A DNA stretch of 64,000 nt from Corallococcus sp. NCRR (GCF_026965535.1 NZ_CP114039.1:6758001-6822000); one strand, 5' to 3'. Counted from the stretch's first letter, positions 42,842-53,129 are shown. The notes: a model not told the origin generated them from the sequence alone. A program made the numbers and translations.

Positions 42842-43836
42842 CGGAGCCCGGGACACGTCCAGTGGATCCGAAAGAGACATCGCGAACGCGGGTCGGCCTG
42901 CTGGGGCAACTGCCCCGCCGGGTCGACGTGTACGAGGTCGGCCCCCGCGACGGCCTGCAGAACGAGCTCCGCACGCTGCCCACCCGCGACAAGGCGCGCC
43001 TCATCAACGCCCTGGTCGCCGCGGGGGAGAAGCGCATCGAGGTGACGTCGTTCGTGTCACCCAAGTGGATCCCCCAACTGGCGGACGCGGAGGAGCTGCT
43101 GAAGCTCGTGGGCCGCCGCCCCGGCGTCGTCTTCTCCGCGCTGGTGCCCAACCTCAAGGGCCTGGAGCGCGCGCAGGCGGCGGGGCTGGAGGAGGCCGCG
43201 GTGTTCATCTCCGCGTCGGAGGCCCACTCCAAGAAGAACATCAACAAGACCATCGCGGAGGCGCTGGCCGGCGCGAAGGAAGTGACGGCCGCCGCCCGCA
43301 AGGCCGGCATGCGCGTGCGCGGCTACCTGTCCACCGTGTGGGGCTGCCCCTACGAGGGCCACGTCCCGGTGGAGCGCGTGGTGGACATCTGCCGTCAGCT
43401 GGTGGACGCGGGCATCTACCAGTTGAGCCTGGGCGACACGATCGGCGTGGGCACGCCCCGCCAGACGGAAGAGATCCTGACGGCGCTGCTCCAGCACATG
43501 CCGGTGGACACGCTGGCGCTGCACCTGCACGACACGCGAGGCACCGCGCTGGCCAACGCGCTCGTCGGCCTGTCCGCGGGCGTCACCACGTTCGACGCGA
43601 GCATCGGCGGGCTGGGCGGCTGCCCCTACGCGCCGGGCGCCGCGGGCAACCTGGCGTCGGAGGACGCGGTGTTCATGCTGCACGGCATGGGCGTGGACAC
43701 CGGCATCGACCTGGACAAGCTGGTCGAGGCCGGCGAAATCGCCCAGGAGCTCATCGGCCGGAAGCTCGCGGGCAAGTACCTCCAGGCCGCGCTCGGCGAG
43801 CGGGACAAGAAGGCCTCCCGCCGCGCGCAGACCTGA
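42838..43836 (+). CDS. Hydroxymethylglutaryl-CoA lyase
   Basis: 332 residues from a GTG overlapping the methyltransferase stop. It splits HMG-CoA to acetoacetate and acetyl-CoA, the last step of leucine breakdown. DRE-TIM fold: EVGPRDGLQNE at the start (metal-binding Asp), HLHDTRGTALAN (metal His pair), and the HMG-CoA lyase signature SIGGLGGCPYAPGAAGN with the catalytic Cys. The first 25 residues are polar and not part of the usual fold. Confidence 0.93.
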   Translation: MTEPGTRPVDPKETSRTRVGLLGQLPRRVDVYEVGPRDGLQNELRTLPTRDKARLINALVAAGEKRIEVTSFVSPKWIPQLADAEELLKLVGRRPGVVFSALVPNLKGLERAQAAGLEEAAVFISASEAHSKKNINKTIAEALAGAKEVTAAARKAGMRVRGYLSTVWGCPYEGHVPVERVVDICRQLVDAGIYQLSLGDTIGVGTPRQTEEILTALLQHMPVDTLALHLHDTRGTALANALVGLSAGVTTFDASIGGLGGCPYAPGAAGNLASEDAVFMLHGMGVDTGIDLDKLVEAGEIAQELIGRKLAGKYLQAALGERDKKASRRAQT

Positions 43837-43844
43837 AGTCCCGC

Positions 43845-45833
43845 TCAGTGGTCTCCGAGGAGCGCCGGCAGCCGCTCCTCCAGGCCCAGGTGCTGGGCGG
43901 CGATCTGCAGCATCTTCCGCTCCTTGCGGTCGATGCGGCCGTCCACCAGGGCCATCTCCACGATGTGGCGCAGGAAGACCTCCGCCTCCGGGCTGCCGCG
44001 TGGCACCAGGCGCTCGAAGAGCTGCGGCCCGGCGTTGAGGGCCATCTCCACGTTGGCCCACGACACGCTCCAGCGCTCCGCGCACAGCTTGAGCAGGCGG
44101 CGCTCCGCGGCGGTGACTTCACCGTCCGCCGCGGCGATGGACGCCATCATGTAGAGCAGCCGCTCGCGCTCCTTCACGTCCGTGACCACCCGGTCGCCGT
44201 CGCTGTCGCCAACGCCATGCCCGCCGACGTCCACGGGCGGGGGCGCCACGGTGCCGCGCTCGGCCCGGCGGGCCTCCTGGTAGCGGGCCGCGTTCCGGGA
44301 CGTGCGCTGCGCGTGGTGGACGTTCCAGGACTCGAAGGGGAGGGCGGACGCGAGCACCCAGTCACGCTCGCCGTTGCCCAGCACCGTGCCGCAGAACTCG
44401 CAGGTGTTGGCCGCGCTGTTGGTGGTGGGCGCGTTGCACTGCGGGCAGCGGTCCGTGGACATACCGGTGTCCGTGTTCGTCTTCGCGCCGTGGCGGCGCA
44501 GCAGCGTGAAGACCCAGCGCTGAGGCACCGTGGGCAGGCTGGGCGGCTTCTCGTTCACCGGCCCCACGCCCATGCGCGCGCTCCAGCGGATCTCCACCTG
44601 GGCCTCGTCGAAGGACTCCGGGTGCACCTCCAGCGCGCGCACGTCCACCGCGCCCACCGCGCACTCCAGGAAGACGCGGCGGCGGCCCTGCTTCGCCAAC
44701 TGGCCCAGCTCCGCGTCCAGCTTGGTAATCGCGTCCGCGTTGGCGACCTTGGACAGGCGCTGCGTCTCGTTGCGGCTCTGCGCGTCGATCCACTTCCAGA
44801 ACAAGAGCGACGCGCGGTCCTCCAGCATCTCCAGGTTGAGCGCCGGGTCATCCGCGCGCGCCTGCATCAGCCCGTCCACCTGCTTGTGGTGGCGCACATG
44901 CTCCACGCCCTGCGTGATTTCGGAGAGCGTCCAGTCGTAGTTACCGGAGTTCACCACCGCGTTGCAGAACTCGCAGGTGTTGGACGCGCCGCCCTTGTAG
45001 GGCGCGCCGCAGTTGGGGCACTTGCCCTGGAACAGGTCCTCACCGATGCGCGTCTGCGCGCCGGGCTTGCGCACGAAGGTCCACACCTCCGTGAACGTCT
45101 CCGGGGCCACCTTGCTGGCGGCGGCCATGGCCTGCGCGTCCGTCTGGTTCGCGGGCACGTCCGTGTCGCGGATGCTGGCGCGCACGCGCACGTGGATGCT
45201 GTCGTACCACTCCGTCTGATGAAGGCCGATGAGCTGCACGTCCAGCACCTTCATGTCCGCGAGCGCGTCGCGCACGCCCTGCGCCTGCATCAGCGCCAGC
45301 TGCACGTTGAAGCGCTGCCACGTCGCGTCCGACAGGAAGGGGCGCACCGGCGTCATGTCCCGGCGGAACCACGACTTCTGCAGCTCGAGGAAGAGCCAGC
45401 GCACCTTCTCCAGCGTGGGCTCCAATTGGAAGGACGGGTCCTTGAGCTTCAGCGCGTTCACCCAGCCCTGCACGTCGCGGCCGGACACCTCCGTGCGCAC
45501 CTCCGCCTCGCGCTGATCCAACGCGCGCCGGGTGGTGGCGTCCGGGTGCAGGTTGCGCTTGTAGAGCCAGTACGCGCCGCCGCCGAGGATCAGCAGCGGG
45601 ATGGTCACCTTCGGGTAGAGAAAGAGGAAGCGGATCAGCTCGAAGAGCAGCCAGATGGGCAGGCCGTCGCCCCCGCCACCACCGTTCCCCCGGTCGCGGC
45701 CGGACGTGTAGTGCTCGCCGCCACCACCGCGCGCCAGGGCCACGAGCGGCAGGGCGAGCACGAGCAGGGCGGACACGGTGAGCAGGCCGGGCAGCCACCG
45801 CCACGGGCGTTTCGCTGTTGAGCACGAAGGCAT
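43845..45833 (-). CDS. Tim44-like / double zinc-ribbon / TerB-like membrane protein
   Basis: 662 residues. Two hydrophobic segments (about 14-34 and 60-90) separated by a Gly-rich loop. A Tim44-like lipid/protein-binding domain follows (about 125-265, [20 protein letters not shown]). Zinc ribbon 1 is [11 protein letters not shown] ... CEFC (about 275-297) and ribbon 2 is [11 protein letters not shown] ... CEFC (about 470-492). The C-terminal 100 residues are TerB-like ([30 protein letters not shown]). Duplicated Tim44-ribbon halves flanking the middle are likely. Role unknown; a membrane chaperone or redox/metal-sensing scaffold is possible. Confidence 0.82.
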   Translation of the reverse strand: MPSCSTAKRPWRWLPGLLTVSALLVLALPLVALARGGGGEHYTSGRDRGNGGGGGDGLPIWLLFELIRFLFLYPKVTIPLLILGGGAYWLYKRNLHPDATTRRALDQREAEVRTEVSGRDVQGWVNALKLKDPSFQLEPTLEKVRWLFLELQKSWFRRDMTPVRPFLSDATWQRFNVQLALMQAQGVRDALADMKVLDVQLIGLHQTEWYDSIHVRVRASIRDTDVPANQTDAQAMAAASKVAPETFTEVWTFVRKPGAQTRIGEDLFQGKCPNCGAPYKGGASNTCEFCNAVVNSGNYDWTLSEITQGVEHVRHHKQVDGLMQARADDPALNLEMLEDRASLLFWKWIDAQSRNETQRLSKVANADAITKLDAELGQLAKQGRRRVFLECAVGAVDVRALEVHPESFDEAQVEIRWSARMGVGPVNEKPPSLPTVPQRWVFTLLRRHGAKTNTDTGMSTDRCPQCNAPTTNSAANTCEFCGTVLGNGERDWVLASALPFESWNVHHAQRTSRNAARYQEARRAERGTVAPPPVDVGGHGVGDSDGDRVVTDVKERERLLYMMASIAAADGEVTAAERRLLKLCAERWSVSWANVEMALNAGPQLFERLVPRGSPEAEVFLRHIVEMALVDGRIDRKERKMLQIAAQHLGLEERLPALLGDH

Positions 45834-45937
45834 GGGCAGGATCCTATCCGTTTACGGCTTGCCAGACTGGGGAACAGGTTTCAGGCTGCGCGCCATTCAC
45901 GCGGGCCGCCCGGTGCGGTCCGTCACGGGGAGCGAAG

Positions 45938-46714
45938 ATGCCGGAGTTCAAGGTCGAGGCCCGAGGGGCCATCGAGATCTGGACCATCGACGGGGAGAGC
46001 CGCCGCAACGCCATCAGCCGCGCGATGCACCAGGAGCTGGACGCGCTCGTGTCCCGCGTGTCCTCCGGCCGCGCCGTGCGCGCCGTCATCCTCACCGGCG
46101 CGGGCGACAAGGCCTTCTGCGCGGGCGCGGACCTCAAGGAGCGCACCACCATGTCGGAAGACGAGGTGCGCGCCTTCCTCAACGGCCTGCGCGTCACCCT
46201 GCGCTCGATTGAGAAGAGCGACTGCGTCTTCATCGCCGCCATCAACGGCGCGGCCTTCGGCGGCGGCACGGAGCTGGCCCTGGCGTGCGACCTGCGCGTC
46301 GCCTCGCCCGCCACGGAGATGGGCCTCACGGAGGTGAAGCTGGGCATCATCCCCGGCGGCGGCGGCACGCAGCGGCTCGCGCGGCTCATCGGCCCCGGGC
46401 GCGCCAAGGACCTCATCCTCACCGCCCGGCGCGTGAACGCGGCGGAGGCCTTCAGCATCGGCCTGGTGAACCGGCTGGCCCCGGAAGGGCACCTGCTGGA
46501 GGTCGCCTTCCAGCTCGCGGAGGCCGTGGTGGAGAACGCCCCCGTGGCCGTGGCCACCGCCAAGCACGCCATCGACGAGGGCACCGGCCTGGAGCTGGAC
46601 GACGCGCTGGCGCTGGAGCTCAAGAAGTACGAGGAGGTGCTCAAGACGGAGGACCGGCTGGAAGGGCTCCGCGCGTTCGCGGAGAAGCGTCCCCCTGTCT
46701 ATAAAGGCCGCTGA
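45938..46714 (+). CDS. Enoyl-CoA hydratase/isomerase (methylglutaconyl-CoA hydratase-like)
   Basis: 258 residues. Crotonase fold with the oxyanion-hole strands [11 protein letters not shown] and [11 protein letters not shown], and both catalytic glutamates (GGTELAL and GLTEVKLGI). The following [11 protein letters not shown] block is shared with AUH-type methylglutaconyl-CoA hydratases. With HMG-CoA lyase and acyl-CoA carboxylase nearby, the leucine route is a fair guess. Confidence 0.9.
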   Translation: MPEFKVEARGAIEIWTIDGESRRNAISRAMHQELDALVSRVSSGRAVRAVILTGAGDKAFCAGADLKERTTMSEDEVRAFLNGLRVTLRSIEKSDCVFIAAINGAAFGGGTELALACDLRVASPATEMGLTEVKLGIIPGGGGTQRLARLIGPGRAKDLILTARRVNAAEAFSIGLVNRLAPEGHLLEVAFQLAEAVVENAPVAVATAKHAIDEGTGLELDDALALELKKYEEVLKTEDRLEGLRAFAEKRPPVYKGR

Positions 46715-46728
46715 GCTCTCCGAAAGCG

Positions 46729-46773
46729 ACAGGGGCGGCAGGCCCGCGGTTGCCCGCGGACCGTGCTGCCCCT
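46729..46773. terminator. Bidirectional two-tier hairpin
   Basis: CAGGGGCGGCA (46729-46739) pairs with TGCTGCCCCTG (46763-46773; one G-U), enclosing a second CCGCGG/CCGCGG stem. It sits between the converging enoyl-CoA hydratase and YtxH genes. Confidence 0.7.
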
Positions 46774-46798
46774 GCCTGCGTCAAGACTCAGCCGGACG

Positions 46799-47179
46799 TC
46801 AGGCGCTCGCGGTCTTCTCGCCGCCGATGTTCACGCCCTGCTTGTTGATGTAGCCCATCGCCTTGTCCTTGACGGTGGTGCGCAGCTCCGTGCCGCGGCT
46901 CGGGGCCATCAGCAGGGCCACGATGCTGCCCGCGGCCGCGCCCAGCAGGAACGCCCCCAGGCCGCCCATGCCCGTGCGCGCCGGCTTGTACGTCGTCAAT
47001 CCCACATAGCGCAGCGCGTCGTCCGGATCGAAGTTGTCCCAGGACTTCCGGGCCACCTTGCCCGCCTTGTCCGCGTAGTCGGGCAGCTGATCCAGCAGCT
47101 GGTGTGCCAGGAACTGACGGTACAGCTTGCTCTTGGCCAAAGCCTTCGCCTGCCACGTCGCCTTCTTCGCTCTGAACAT
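46799..47179 (-). CDS. YtxH-domain small membrane protein
   Basis: 126 residues from the ATG at 47179, preceded by AGGAGGG; longer frames upstream are non-coding. The hydrophobic stretch GGLGAFLLGAAAGSIVALLM followed by APSRGTELR is the YtxH signature (single membrane anchor plus basic stop). The N-terminal helix is basic (FRAKKATWQAKALAKSKLY). YtxH proteins are often general-stress products; function unknown. Confidence 0.85.
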   Translation of the reverse strand: MFRAKKATWQAKALAKSKLYRQFLAHQLLDQLPDYADKAGKVARKSWDNFDPDDALRYVGLTTYKPARTGMGGLGAFLLGAAAGSIVALLMAPSRGTELRTTVKDKAMGYINKQGVNIGGEKTASA

Positions 47180-47396
47180 GGGTCCCTCCTGGGCCGGATG
47201 CGGTTCACGGGGCGGTTCGTGGCCCGCCTGGGTGCACACCCCCCGTGCAACATGAAGGTAGGCAGGGAAGCCCCAAGCGACACCCCCCGAAGCGCTCCGT
47301 CGTGGCCCCATGCGTCGTCCGCTGGACGGCACGCCCGGTGCTTCGGCTGGCAAGAAGGCAGCCAGGCCGGGGGTTTCTTGGTATGGGACGACGGCC

Positions 47397-48926
47397 ATGT
47401 CCTCAGATCAGAAACTGCTCGAGAAGGTCTCCCAGGTGGAGAAGGGCGGCGCGCCCAAGTACCACGCGAAGAACGCGGAGACGGGCAAGCTCTTCGCGCG
47501 CGAGCGCATCCGGTTGCTCGTGGACGCGGACTCCTTCGTGGAGGACGGCAAGCTCGCCAACAACCTGGACCCGGAGCTGCCCTCCGACGGCGTCGTCACC
47601 GGGGTCGCGCGCATCGACGGGCGCGCGGTGGCCATCATGGCCAACGACTCCACGGTGAAGGCGGGCAGCTGGGGCGCTCGCACGGTGGAGAAGATCCTCC
47701 GCATCCAGGAGACGGCGAGGGCGCTGCGGTGCCCGCTGCTCTATCTGGTGGACAGCGCGGGCGCGCGCATCACGGACCAGGTGGAGATGTTCCCCGGCCG
47801 CCGTGGCGCGGGCCGCATCTTCTACAACGAGGTCCATCTGTCGGGCTTCGTCCCGCAGATCTGCCTGCTCTTCGGCCCGTCCGCCGCGGGCGGCGCGTAC
47901 ATCCCCGCGTTCTGCGACCTGGTCATCATGGTGGAGGGCAACGCCTCCATGTACCTGGGCAGCCCCCGCATGGCGGAGATGGTCATCGGGGAGAAGGTCA
48001 CCCTGGAGGAGATGGGCGGCGCGAAGATGCACTGCTCCGTGTCCGGCGTGGGCGACGTGCTGGTGAAGACCGAACAGGACGCCATCGCCGCCGCGAAGCA
48101 GTACCTGGCCTTCTTCCCGGAGAACTTCTCCAAGGCCCCGCCCCAGGTCGAACTCAAGGCGCCCAAGCACAGCGGCAAGCGCGTGGACGAGATCGTCCCG
48201 CCGGATCAGAACAAGCCGTTCGACATGCACGCCCTCATCTCGGAGCTCATCGACGAGGGCAGCTGGTTCGAGGTGAAGAAGCTCTTCGCGCAGGAGCTGA
48301 TTACCGGCCTGGCGCGCATTGGCGGCCGGCCGGTGGGCATCGTCGCGAACCAGCCCAAGTACAAGGGCGGCGTGCTGTTCGTGGACAGCGCGGACAAGGC
48401 GGCCCGGTTCATCTGGCTGTGTGACGCGTTCAACATTCCGCTGCTGTACCTGGCGGACGTGCCGGGCTTCATGATCGGCACCAAGGTGGAGCGCGCGGGC
48501 ATCATCCGCGCGGGCGCGAAGATGATCTCCGCGGTGTCCGAGGCCAGCGTGCCGCGCATCTGCGTGGTGGTGCGCAAGGCTTATGGTGCTGGCCTCTACG
48601 CCATGAGCGGGCCCGGTTTCGCCCCGGAGGCCACGCTGGCGCTGCCCCAGGCGATGATCGCCGTGATGGGCCCGGAGGCGGCGGTGAACGCCGTCTACTT
48701 CAACAAGATCCAGGAGCTGCCGGAGGCCGAGCGGCCAGCCTTCGTCCAGAAGCTCCGCGACGAGTACAAGCAGGACGTGGACATCTTCAAGCTGGCCAGC
48801 GAGCTCATCATCGACGCCGTGGTCCCCGGCGACTCCCTGCGCGGGGAATTGATGCAGCGTTATTCACTGTATGCGGACCGGTTCCAGCCCCGTGCGGAGA
48901 AGAAGCACGGCGTTCACCCGGTCTGA
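47397..48926 (+). CDS. Acyl-CoA carboxylase, carboxyltransferase (beta) subunit
   Basis: 509 residues, normal for the family. Transfers carboxyl from biotin to an acyl-CoA. The two oxyanion-hole motifs are GPSAAGGAYIPAF (first half) and VPGFMIGTKVERAGIIRAGAK (second half, given in parts: VPGFMIGT, IIRAGAK). The GGAYIPA form is closer to methylcrotonyl-CoA carboxylase than to the propionyl type (GGAVYSPA). No biotin carboxylase or biotin carrier gene is within the window. Confidence 0.92.
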   Translation: MSSDQKLLEKVSQVEKGGAPKYHAKNAETGKLFARERIRLLVDADSFVEDGKLANNLDPELPSDGVVTGVARIDGRAVAIMANDSTVKAGSWGARTVEKILRIQETARALRCPLLYLVDSAGARITDQVEMFPGRRGAGRIFYNEVHLSGFVPQICLLFGPSAAGGAYIPAFCDLVIMVEGNASMYLGSPRMAEMVIGEKVTLEEMGGAKMHCSVSGVGDVLVKTEQDAIAAAKQYLAFFPENFSKAPPQVELKAPKHSGKRVDEIVPPDQNKPFDMHALISELIDEGSWFEVKKLFAQELITGLARIGGRPVGIVANQPKYKGGVLFVDSADKAARFIWLCDAFNIPLLYLADVPGFMIGTKVERAGIIRAGAKMISAVSEASVPRICVVVRKAYGAGLYAMSGPGFAPEATLALPQAMIAVMGPEAAVNAVYFNKIQELPEAERPAFVQKLRDEYKQDVDIFKLASELIIDAVVPGDSLRGELMQRYSLYADRFQPRAEKKHGVHPV

Positions 48927-48969
48927 AGTTCCCCACCCGTCATTCACGCTCTAGATTCCGCACCCGACC

Positions 48970-50115
48970 ATGGACTTCGAACTTCCTGAAAGCCACCGCG
49001 CCCTGCAGGCCTCCCTCCGTGAATTCTGCGAACGCCGCGTGAAGCCGTACGCGCGCGAGTGGGACAAGGACGAGAAGTTCCCCATGGAGGTCGTGAAGGA
49101 GCTGGGGCAGCTGGGCGTGCTCGGCATGCTCGTCTCCGAGGAGTACGGCGGAGCGGCCATGGACTCGCTCGCCGTGGCGGTGGCCGTGGAGGAGATCGCC
49201 CGCTACGACGGCTCGCTCGCGCTCACGGTGGCCAGCCACAACGGCCTGGGGACGAGCCACGTGCGCGTCTTCGGCAACAAGGCGCAGCACCAGCGCTACC
49301 TGCCCAAGCTCGCCTCCGGTGAGTGGCTGGGCGCGTGGGGCCTCACCGAGCCGGGATCCGGTTCGGACGCGTCCGGCATGCGCACCACCGCCGTGAAGAA
49401 GGGCAACAAGTGGGTGCTCAACGGCGCGAAGATGTTCATCACCCAGGGCACGGTGGGTGACGTGTTCGTGGTGCTGGCGCTCACGTCGCCGGAGAAGCGC
49501 CAGAAGGGCATCACCGCCTTCGTGCTGGAGAAGGGCATCCCCGGCTTCAGCCAGCGCTCCATCCACGGGAAGCTGGGCATGCGCTCGTCGGACACGGCCG
49601 AGCTCATCCTCGAGAACGTGGAGGTCGGTGACGACGCCATCGTGGGCGAGGTCGACCGCGGCTTCATCGACACGCTCAAAATCCTCGACAAGGGCCGCAT
49701 CACCATCGGCGCGCTGTCGGTGGGCCTCCTGCGCGGCGCGCTGGAGGAGTCGGTCGCGTACTCCAAGGACCGCACCGCGTTCGGTCAGCCCATTGGCGAG
49801 TTCCAGGGCCTGCGCTGGATGATGGCGGACATGAAGACGGAGCTGGAGGCGGCGCGGCTGCTGGTGCACCGCGCGGCGCGGCTCGCGGACGCGGGGCAGC
49901 CGTACTCGGAGGAGGCCTCCATGGCGAAGCTCTTCGCGTCCGAGGCGGCCATGCGCGGGTGCAACAAGGCCGTGCAGATCCACGGCGGCTACGGCTACAC
50001 GCGCGAGTTCCCCGTGGAGCGCTACCTGCGCGACGCCAAGCTCTGTGAGATTGGCGAGGGCACGAGCGAGATCCAGCGGACCATCATCGCCCGCGAGACC
50101 TTCAAAGGCGCGTAA
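48970..50115 (+). CDS. Acyl-CoA dehydrogenase
   Basis: 381 residues. FAD flavoenzyme with the two family signatures: [13 protein letters not shown] (FAD/substrate loop) and [21 protein letters not shown] near the end. The catalytic base is the Glu of [11 protein letters not shown] by position. Substrate may be isovaleryl-CoA or another short acyl-CoA; context with three leucine-route genes favours the former. The stop overlaps the next ATG (TAATG). Confidence 0.93.
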   Translation: MDFELPESHRALQASLREFCERRVKPYAREWDKDEKFPMEVVKELGQLGVLGMLVSEEYGGAAMDSLAVAVAVEEIARYDGSLALTVASHNGLGTSHVRVFGNKAQHQRYLPKLASGEWLGAWGLTEPGSGSDASGMRTTAVKKGNKWVLNGAKMFITQGTVGDVFVVLALTSPEKRQKGITAFVLEKGIPGFSQRSIHGKLGMRSSDTAELILENVEVGDDAIVGEVDRGFIDTLKILDKGRITIGALSVGLLRGALEESVAYSKDRTAFGQPIGEFQGLRWMMADMKTELEAARLLVHRAARLADAGQPYSEEASMAKLFASEAAMRGCNKAVQIHGGYGYTREFPVERYLRDAKLCEIGEGTSEIQRTIIARETFKGA

Positions 50116-50978
50116 TGGATACCGCTCGGCTGCGAGAGCTGGGGCTCCAGGTCCGTGAGGAGCCGTCCGGCGTCGAAGTGATGCTGGACCTGGAGGCCGC
50201 GTCCCTGGTGAATCCCATCACCAAGGACTTCATCACCGAGATCACCTTCCAGGTGATGGGGGACCGGCTCATCCCCATCTCGCCGCCCGCAGTGGTGGGC
50301 ATGACGCCCATCCTCCTGTCCGCCATCGACGCGGCGGAGGAGATGCAGGCGCTCCTGCTGGACACCTTCAGCGACCACGTCTTCCACCTGCAGCGCCGCT
50401 CGGAGGAGCTGCAGCTGTTGGGCCTGCCCGCGGACGTGGACCCGACGTCGCTGGTGCTCTCCACGGACGTGAGGGAGGGCCAGCTCGCGGTGAAGCTGGT
50501 GGCGGACCGGCAGGGCAACTTCCGCATCGCGCAGGCCATCCGCGGGCGGGAGGAGCTGGTCACCGCCGCCGGGCACGTCATCGAGCTGTCCGAGTTCCGC
50601 GAGAAGGCCGCGCTGACGGGCTACCTGGCCGCGCTGCTCGGCGAGCCCGTGCCGCGCGCGCCGCAGGCGGCCCCCGGCGCGGAGCCGGTGCGCTTCGTGG
50701 AGATCGTCGAGAAGTTCGGCCCGCAGTCGCTGGTGCCGCCGCGCTCCAGCCTGGAGCTGCTGGCGCAGCTGCAGGTGGAGGGCAAGGCCTACCGCTTCGC
50801 GGCCGCGCGCATCGCCGGGCGCACCTTCCGGGGCCTGCTGGCGGGCACCCAGGGCAAGGTGTGGGCGGGCCGCTTCGAACTGGATGAATTCCCCGGCGTC
50901 GTGCAGCTGGTGGCGGACCTGCTGAAGGTCGCCCCGGAGGCCGTGCGACTCGTGGGCCCGGACGCACCCCAGGAGTGA
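50115..50978 (+). CDS. Hypothetical protein between acyl-CoA dehydrogenase and rnc
   Basis: 287 residues; no signal peptide, no membrane segment, no cysteine. Two alpha/beta halves of similar size are separated by an Ala/Pro linker near residues 180-195. No motif is recognised (sample: DTFSDHVFHLQRRSEELQLL). It overlaps both neighbours by 1 and 4 bases, so translation is coupled from the dehydrogenase through to RNase III. Confidence 0.83.
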   Translation: MDTARLRELGLQVREEPSGVEVMLDLEAASLVNPITKDFITEITFQVMGDRLIPISPPAVVGMTPILLSAIDAAEEMQALLLDTFSDHVFHLQRRSEELQLLGLPADVDPTSLVLSTDVREGQLAVKLVADRQGNFRIAQAIRGREELVTAAGHVIELSEFREKAALTGYLAALLGEPVPRAPQAAPGAEPVRFVEIVEKFGPQSLVPPRSSLELLAQLQVEGKAYRFAAARIAGRTFRGLLAGTQGKVWAGRFELDEFPGVVQLVADLLKVAPEAVRLVGPDAPQE

Positions 50979-51766
50979 TTCGCGTGGAGAAGATGACCCT
51001 GGTGGAGCGCGTGCAGGCCCTGGAGGCCCGCCTGGGCGTGCAGTTCTCCAAGCGCGACCTGGCGTTGGAAGCGCTGACGCACAAGACGTACGTCAACGAG
51101 AACCGCGACCAGAACCTCAAGGACAACCAGCGCCTGGAGTTCCTGGGCGACGCCGTGGTGGACCTGGCCGTGAGCCACCGGCTGATGGACCGCTGCCCCG
51201 GCGTCCCCGAGGGCGAGCTCACCAAGATGCGCGCCCGCATCGTCCATGAAGAGGGCCTGGCCCGCGTGGCTCGCAGCCTGCGCCTGGGCGAGCTGCTCCT
51301 GCTGGGCCGGGGCGAGTCCCAGTCCGGAGGCCGCGACAAGAACTCGCTGCTCGCGGACGCGATGGAGGCGGTGCTGGGCGCGGTGTACCTGAGCGGCGGC
51401 CTGGAGCCGGCGCTGGGGCTGGTGGACCGCATCTTCGGGGAGCTGGTGGAGGAGGTGGCCTCCGGCGCGGGCCGCCTGGACTACAAGACGCTCCTCCAGG
51501 AAATGTCCCACGAGAAGCTCAAGCTGTCGCCGCGCTACCGCGTGGTGGCGGAGACGGGCCCGGAGCACTCCAAGGTGTTTGAGGTGGAGGTGTGCATCGG
51601 GGAGTCCGTGTACGCCCGCGCCACCGGCCGGAACAAGAAGGAGGCCGAGCAGGCAGCCGCTCGCACCACGCTGGAGCGCCTGAAGGCGGAGGCGGCGGTC
51701 GTGGCATCCCCGGATGTCGTGGCGCCCGTCCCGGGAGGTCCTTCCCCGGACGACCCTCCGGCGTGA
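50975..51766 (+). CDS. rnc: Ribonuclease III
   Basis: 263 residues from a GTG overlapping the upstream stop. Cleaves double-stranded RNA in rRNA and mRNA processing. Catalytic signature QRLEFLGDAVVDL with the metal-binding acids, the second acidic site DAMEAVLGAVY, and a C-terminal dsRNA-binding domain (about 165-235, GRNKKEAEQAAARTTL). The last 25 residues are a Pro/Val/Ala tail. era follows after two cyclophilins. Confidence 0.96.
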   Translation: MIRVEKMTLVERVQALEARLGVQFSKRDLALEALTHKTYVNENRDQNLKDNQRLEFLGDAVVDLAVSHRLMDRCPGVPEGELTKMRARIVHEEGLARVARSLRLGELLLLGRGESQSGGRDKNSLLADAMEAVLGAVYLSGGLEPALGLVDRIFGELVEEVASGAGRLDYKTLLQEMSHEKLKLSPRYRVVAETGPEHSKVFEVEVCIGESVYARATGRNKKEAEQAAARTTLERLKAEAAVVASPDVVAPVPGGPSPDDPPA

Positions 51767-51833
51767 AAGCCCTTGGAGCGGGAGGGGGGTGGGGGGTAGG
51801 GTCCGCGCCTTCCTGCCCTGGAGGCTGTCCCGT

Positions 51834-52490
51834 ATGCACCGTCTTCTCGGTCTCACCGTGGCGCTGGCCGCCGTCGCGGCGTTGGCCGCCGAGCCCGCCC
51901 CGGGCCCGTGGACGAAGAAGGTCCAGGCCGGCAAGGACCTCTACGCGACCCTGAAGACGAGCCAGGGCGTCATCACCGTGAAGCTCTTCTCCAAGGACGC
52001 GCCCAACACGGTGGCGAACTTCGTGGGCCTGGCCACGGGTGAGAAGGCCTGGACGGATCCGACGACGGGCGAGCAGGTGAAGGGCAAGCCGCTCTACAAT
52101 GGCACCGTCTTCCACCGCGTCATCCCGGGCTTCATGATCCAGGGCGGCGACCCCACCGGCACCGGGCGGGGCGACCCGGGCTTCCGCTTCGCGGACGAGT
52201 TCCAGAGCGGCCGCGGCTTCGACAAGCCGGGCATCCTGGCCATGGCCAACGCCGGCCCCAACACCAACGGCAGCCAGTTCTTCATCACCACCGGCACGCC
52301 CGTGCACCTCACCGGCCGCCACACCATCTTCGGCGAGGTCGTCACCGGTTACGACGTGGTGGAGAAGATCGGCAGCGTGCCGCGCAGCGCCCAGGACCGC
52401 CCGCAGACGCCCGTGGTCCTGGAGAAGGTGACGCTGAGCGACAAGGCGCTCAAGAAGCCCGCCGCCCCCAAGAAGGGCACCCCGCAATGA
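51834..52490 (+). CDS. Periplasmic cyclophilin-type peptidyl-prolyl isomerase
   Basis: 218 residues; ATG with GGAGG about 10 bases upstream. A signal peptide (1-18) puts it in the periplasm. Cyclophilin core: FHRVIPGFMIQGGDP, catalytic Arg in FHRV, GSQFFIT, and HTIFGEVV. Ends in a short Lys/Pro tail. It overlaps the next cyclophilin gene by 4 bases, an apparent duplication with different targeting. Confidence 0.93.
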   Translation: MHRLLGLTVALAAVAALAAEPAPGPWTKKVQAGKDLYATLKTSQGVITVKLFSKDAPNTVANFVGLATGEKAWTDPTTGEQVKGKPLYNGTVFHRVIPGFMIQGGDPTGTGRGDPGFRFADEFQSGRGFDKPGILAMANAGPNTNGSQFFITTGTPVHLTGRHTIFGEVVTGYDVVEKIGSVPRSAQDRPQTPVVLEKVTLSDKALKKPAAPKKGTPQ

Positions 52491-53044
52491 GCTTCATGGA
52501 ACAGGCCCGCGCGGGCACGGAGCTGTTCGGCACCTTCCAGACCACGGAGGGGCGCATCGTCGTGCGCCTGTTCTCCAAGGAGTCGCCCAGGACGGTGGAG
52601 AACTTCGTGGGGCTGGCTACGGGGGAGAAGACCTGGACGGACCCCATCACGTTCCAGCCCCAGCACGGCCGCCCGCTGTACGACGGGACGCTCTTCTTCC
52701 GCTGCATCAAGGACTTCATGATCCAGGGCGGAGACCCGACCAGCCGGGGCAACAACGGCCCGGGCTTCCGTTTCGAGGATGAGTTCCAGGCTGGCCGGCG
52801 TTTCGACAAGAAGGGTGTGCTGGCCATGGGCAACACCGGCCCCAACACCAACGGCAGTCAGTTCTTCATCACCGCGGCGCCGCAGCCCCACCTGGACAAC
52901 CGGTACACCATCTTCGGCGAGGTGGTGGAGGGGCAGGACGTGGTGGACCGCATCGCCAACGAGCTTCCCAAGGATTCAAATGACCGTCCCCGCCGGGACG
53001 TGCGCATCCAGACGTTGACCATCTCCACGGCGCGGCCGTCCTAA
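52487..53044 (+). CDS. Cytoplasmic cyclophilin-type peptidyl-prolyl isomerase
   Basis: 185 residues, no signal peptide. Same core as its neighbour (FFRCIKDFMIQGGDP, GSQFFIT, YTIFGEVV), with Cys in place of the valine after the catalytic Arg. The tandem pair probably serves the periplasm and the cytoplasm respectively. Confidence 0.93.
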   Translation: MSFMEQARAGTELFGTFQTTEGRIVVRLFSKESPRTVENFVGLATGEKTWTDPITFQPQHGRPLYDGTLFFRCIKDFMIQGGDPTSRGNNGPGFRFEDEFQAGRRFDKKGVLAMGNTGPNTNGSQFFITAAPQPHLDNRYTIFGEVVEGQDVVDRIANELPKDSNDRPRRDVRIQTLTISTARPS

Positions 53045-53129
53045 GGCAGTCCGCCGCCGTACCCTGGCAGTTCCCCCGGGGCCTTCCCGTCTCACGAAGT
53101 CGGAAGGCCCACTGATCACCTCCGGAAGT

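Noticed and set aside
42783-45821. A 1,012-codon plus-strand open frame
   Set aside because: It runs through the HMG-CoA lyase gene in another frame and antisense to the Tim44/TerB gene; low-complexity His/Arg/Ala composition.
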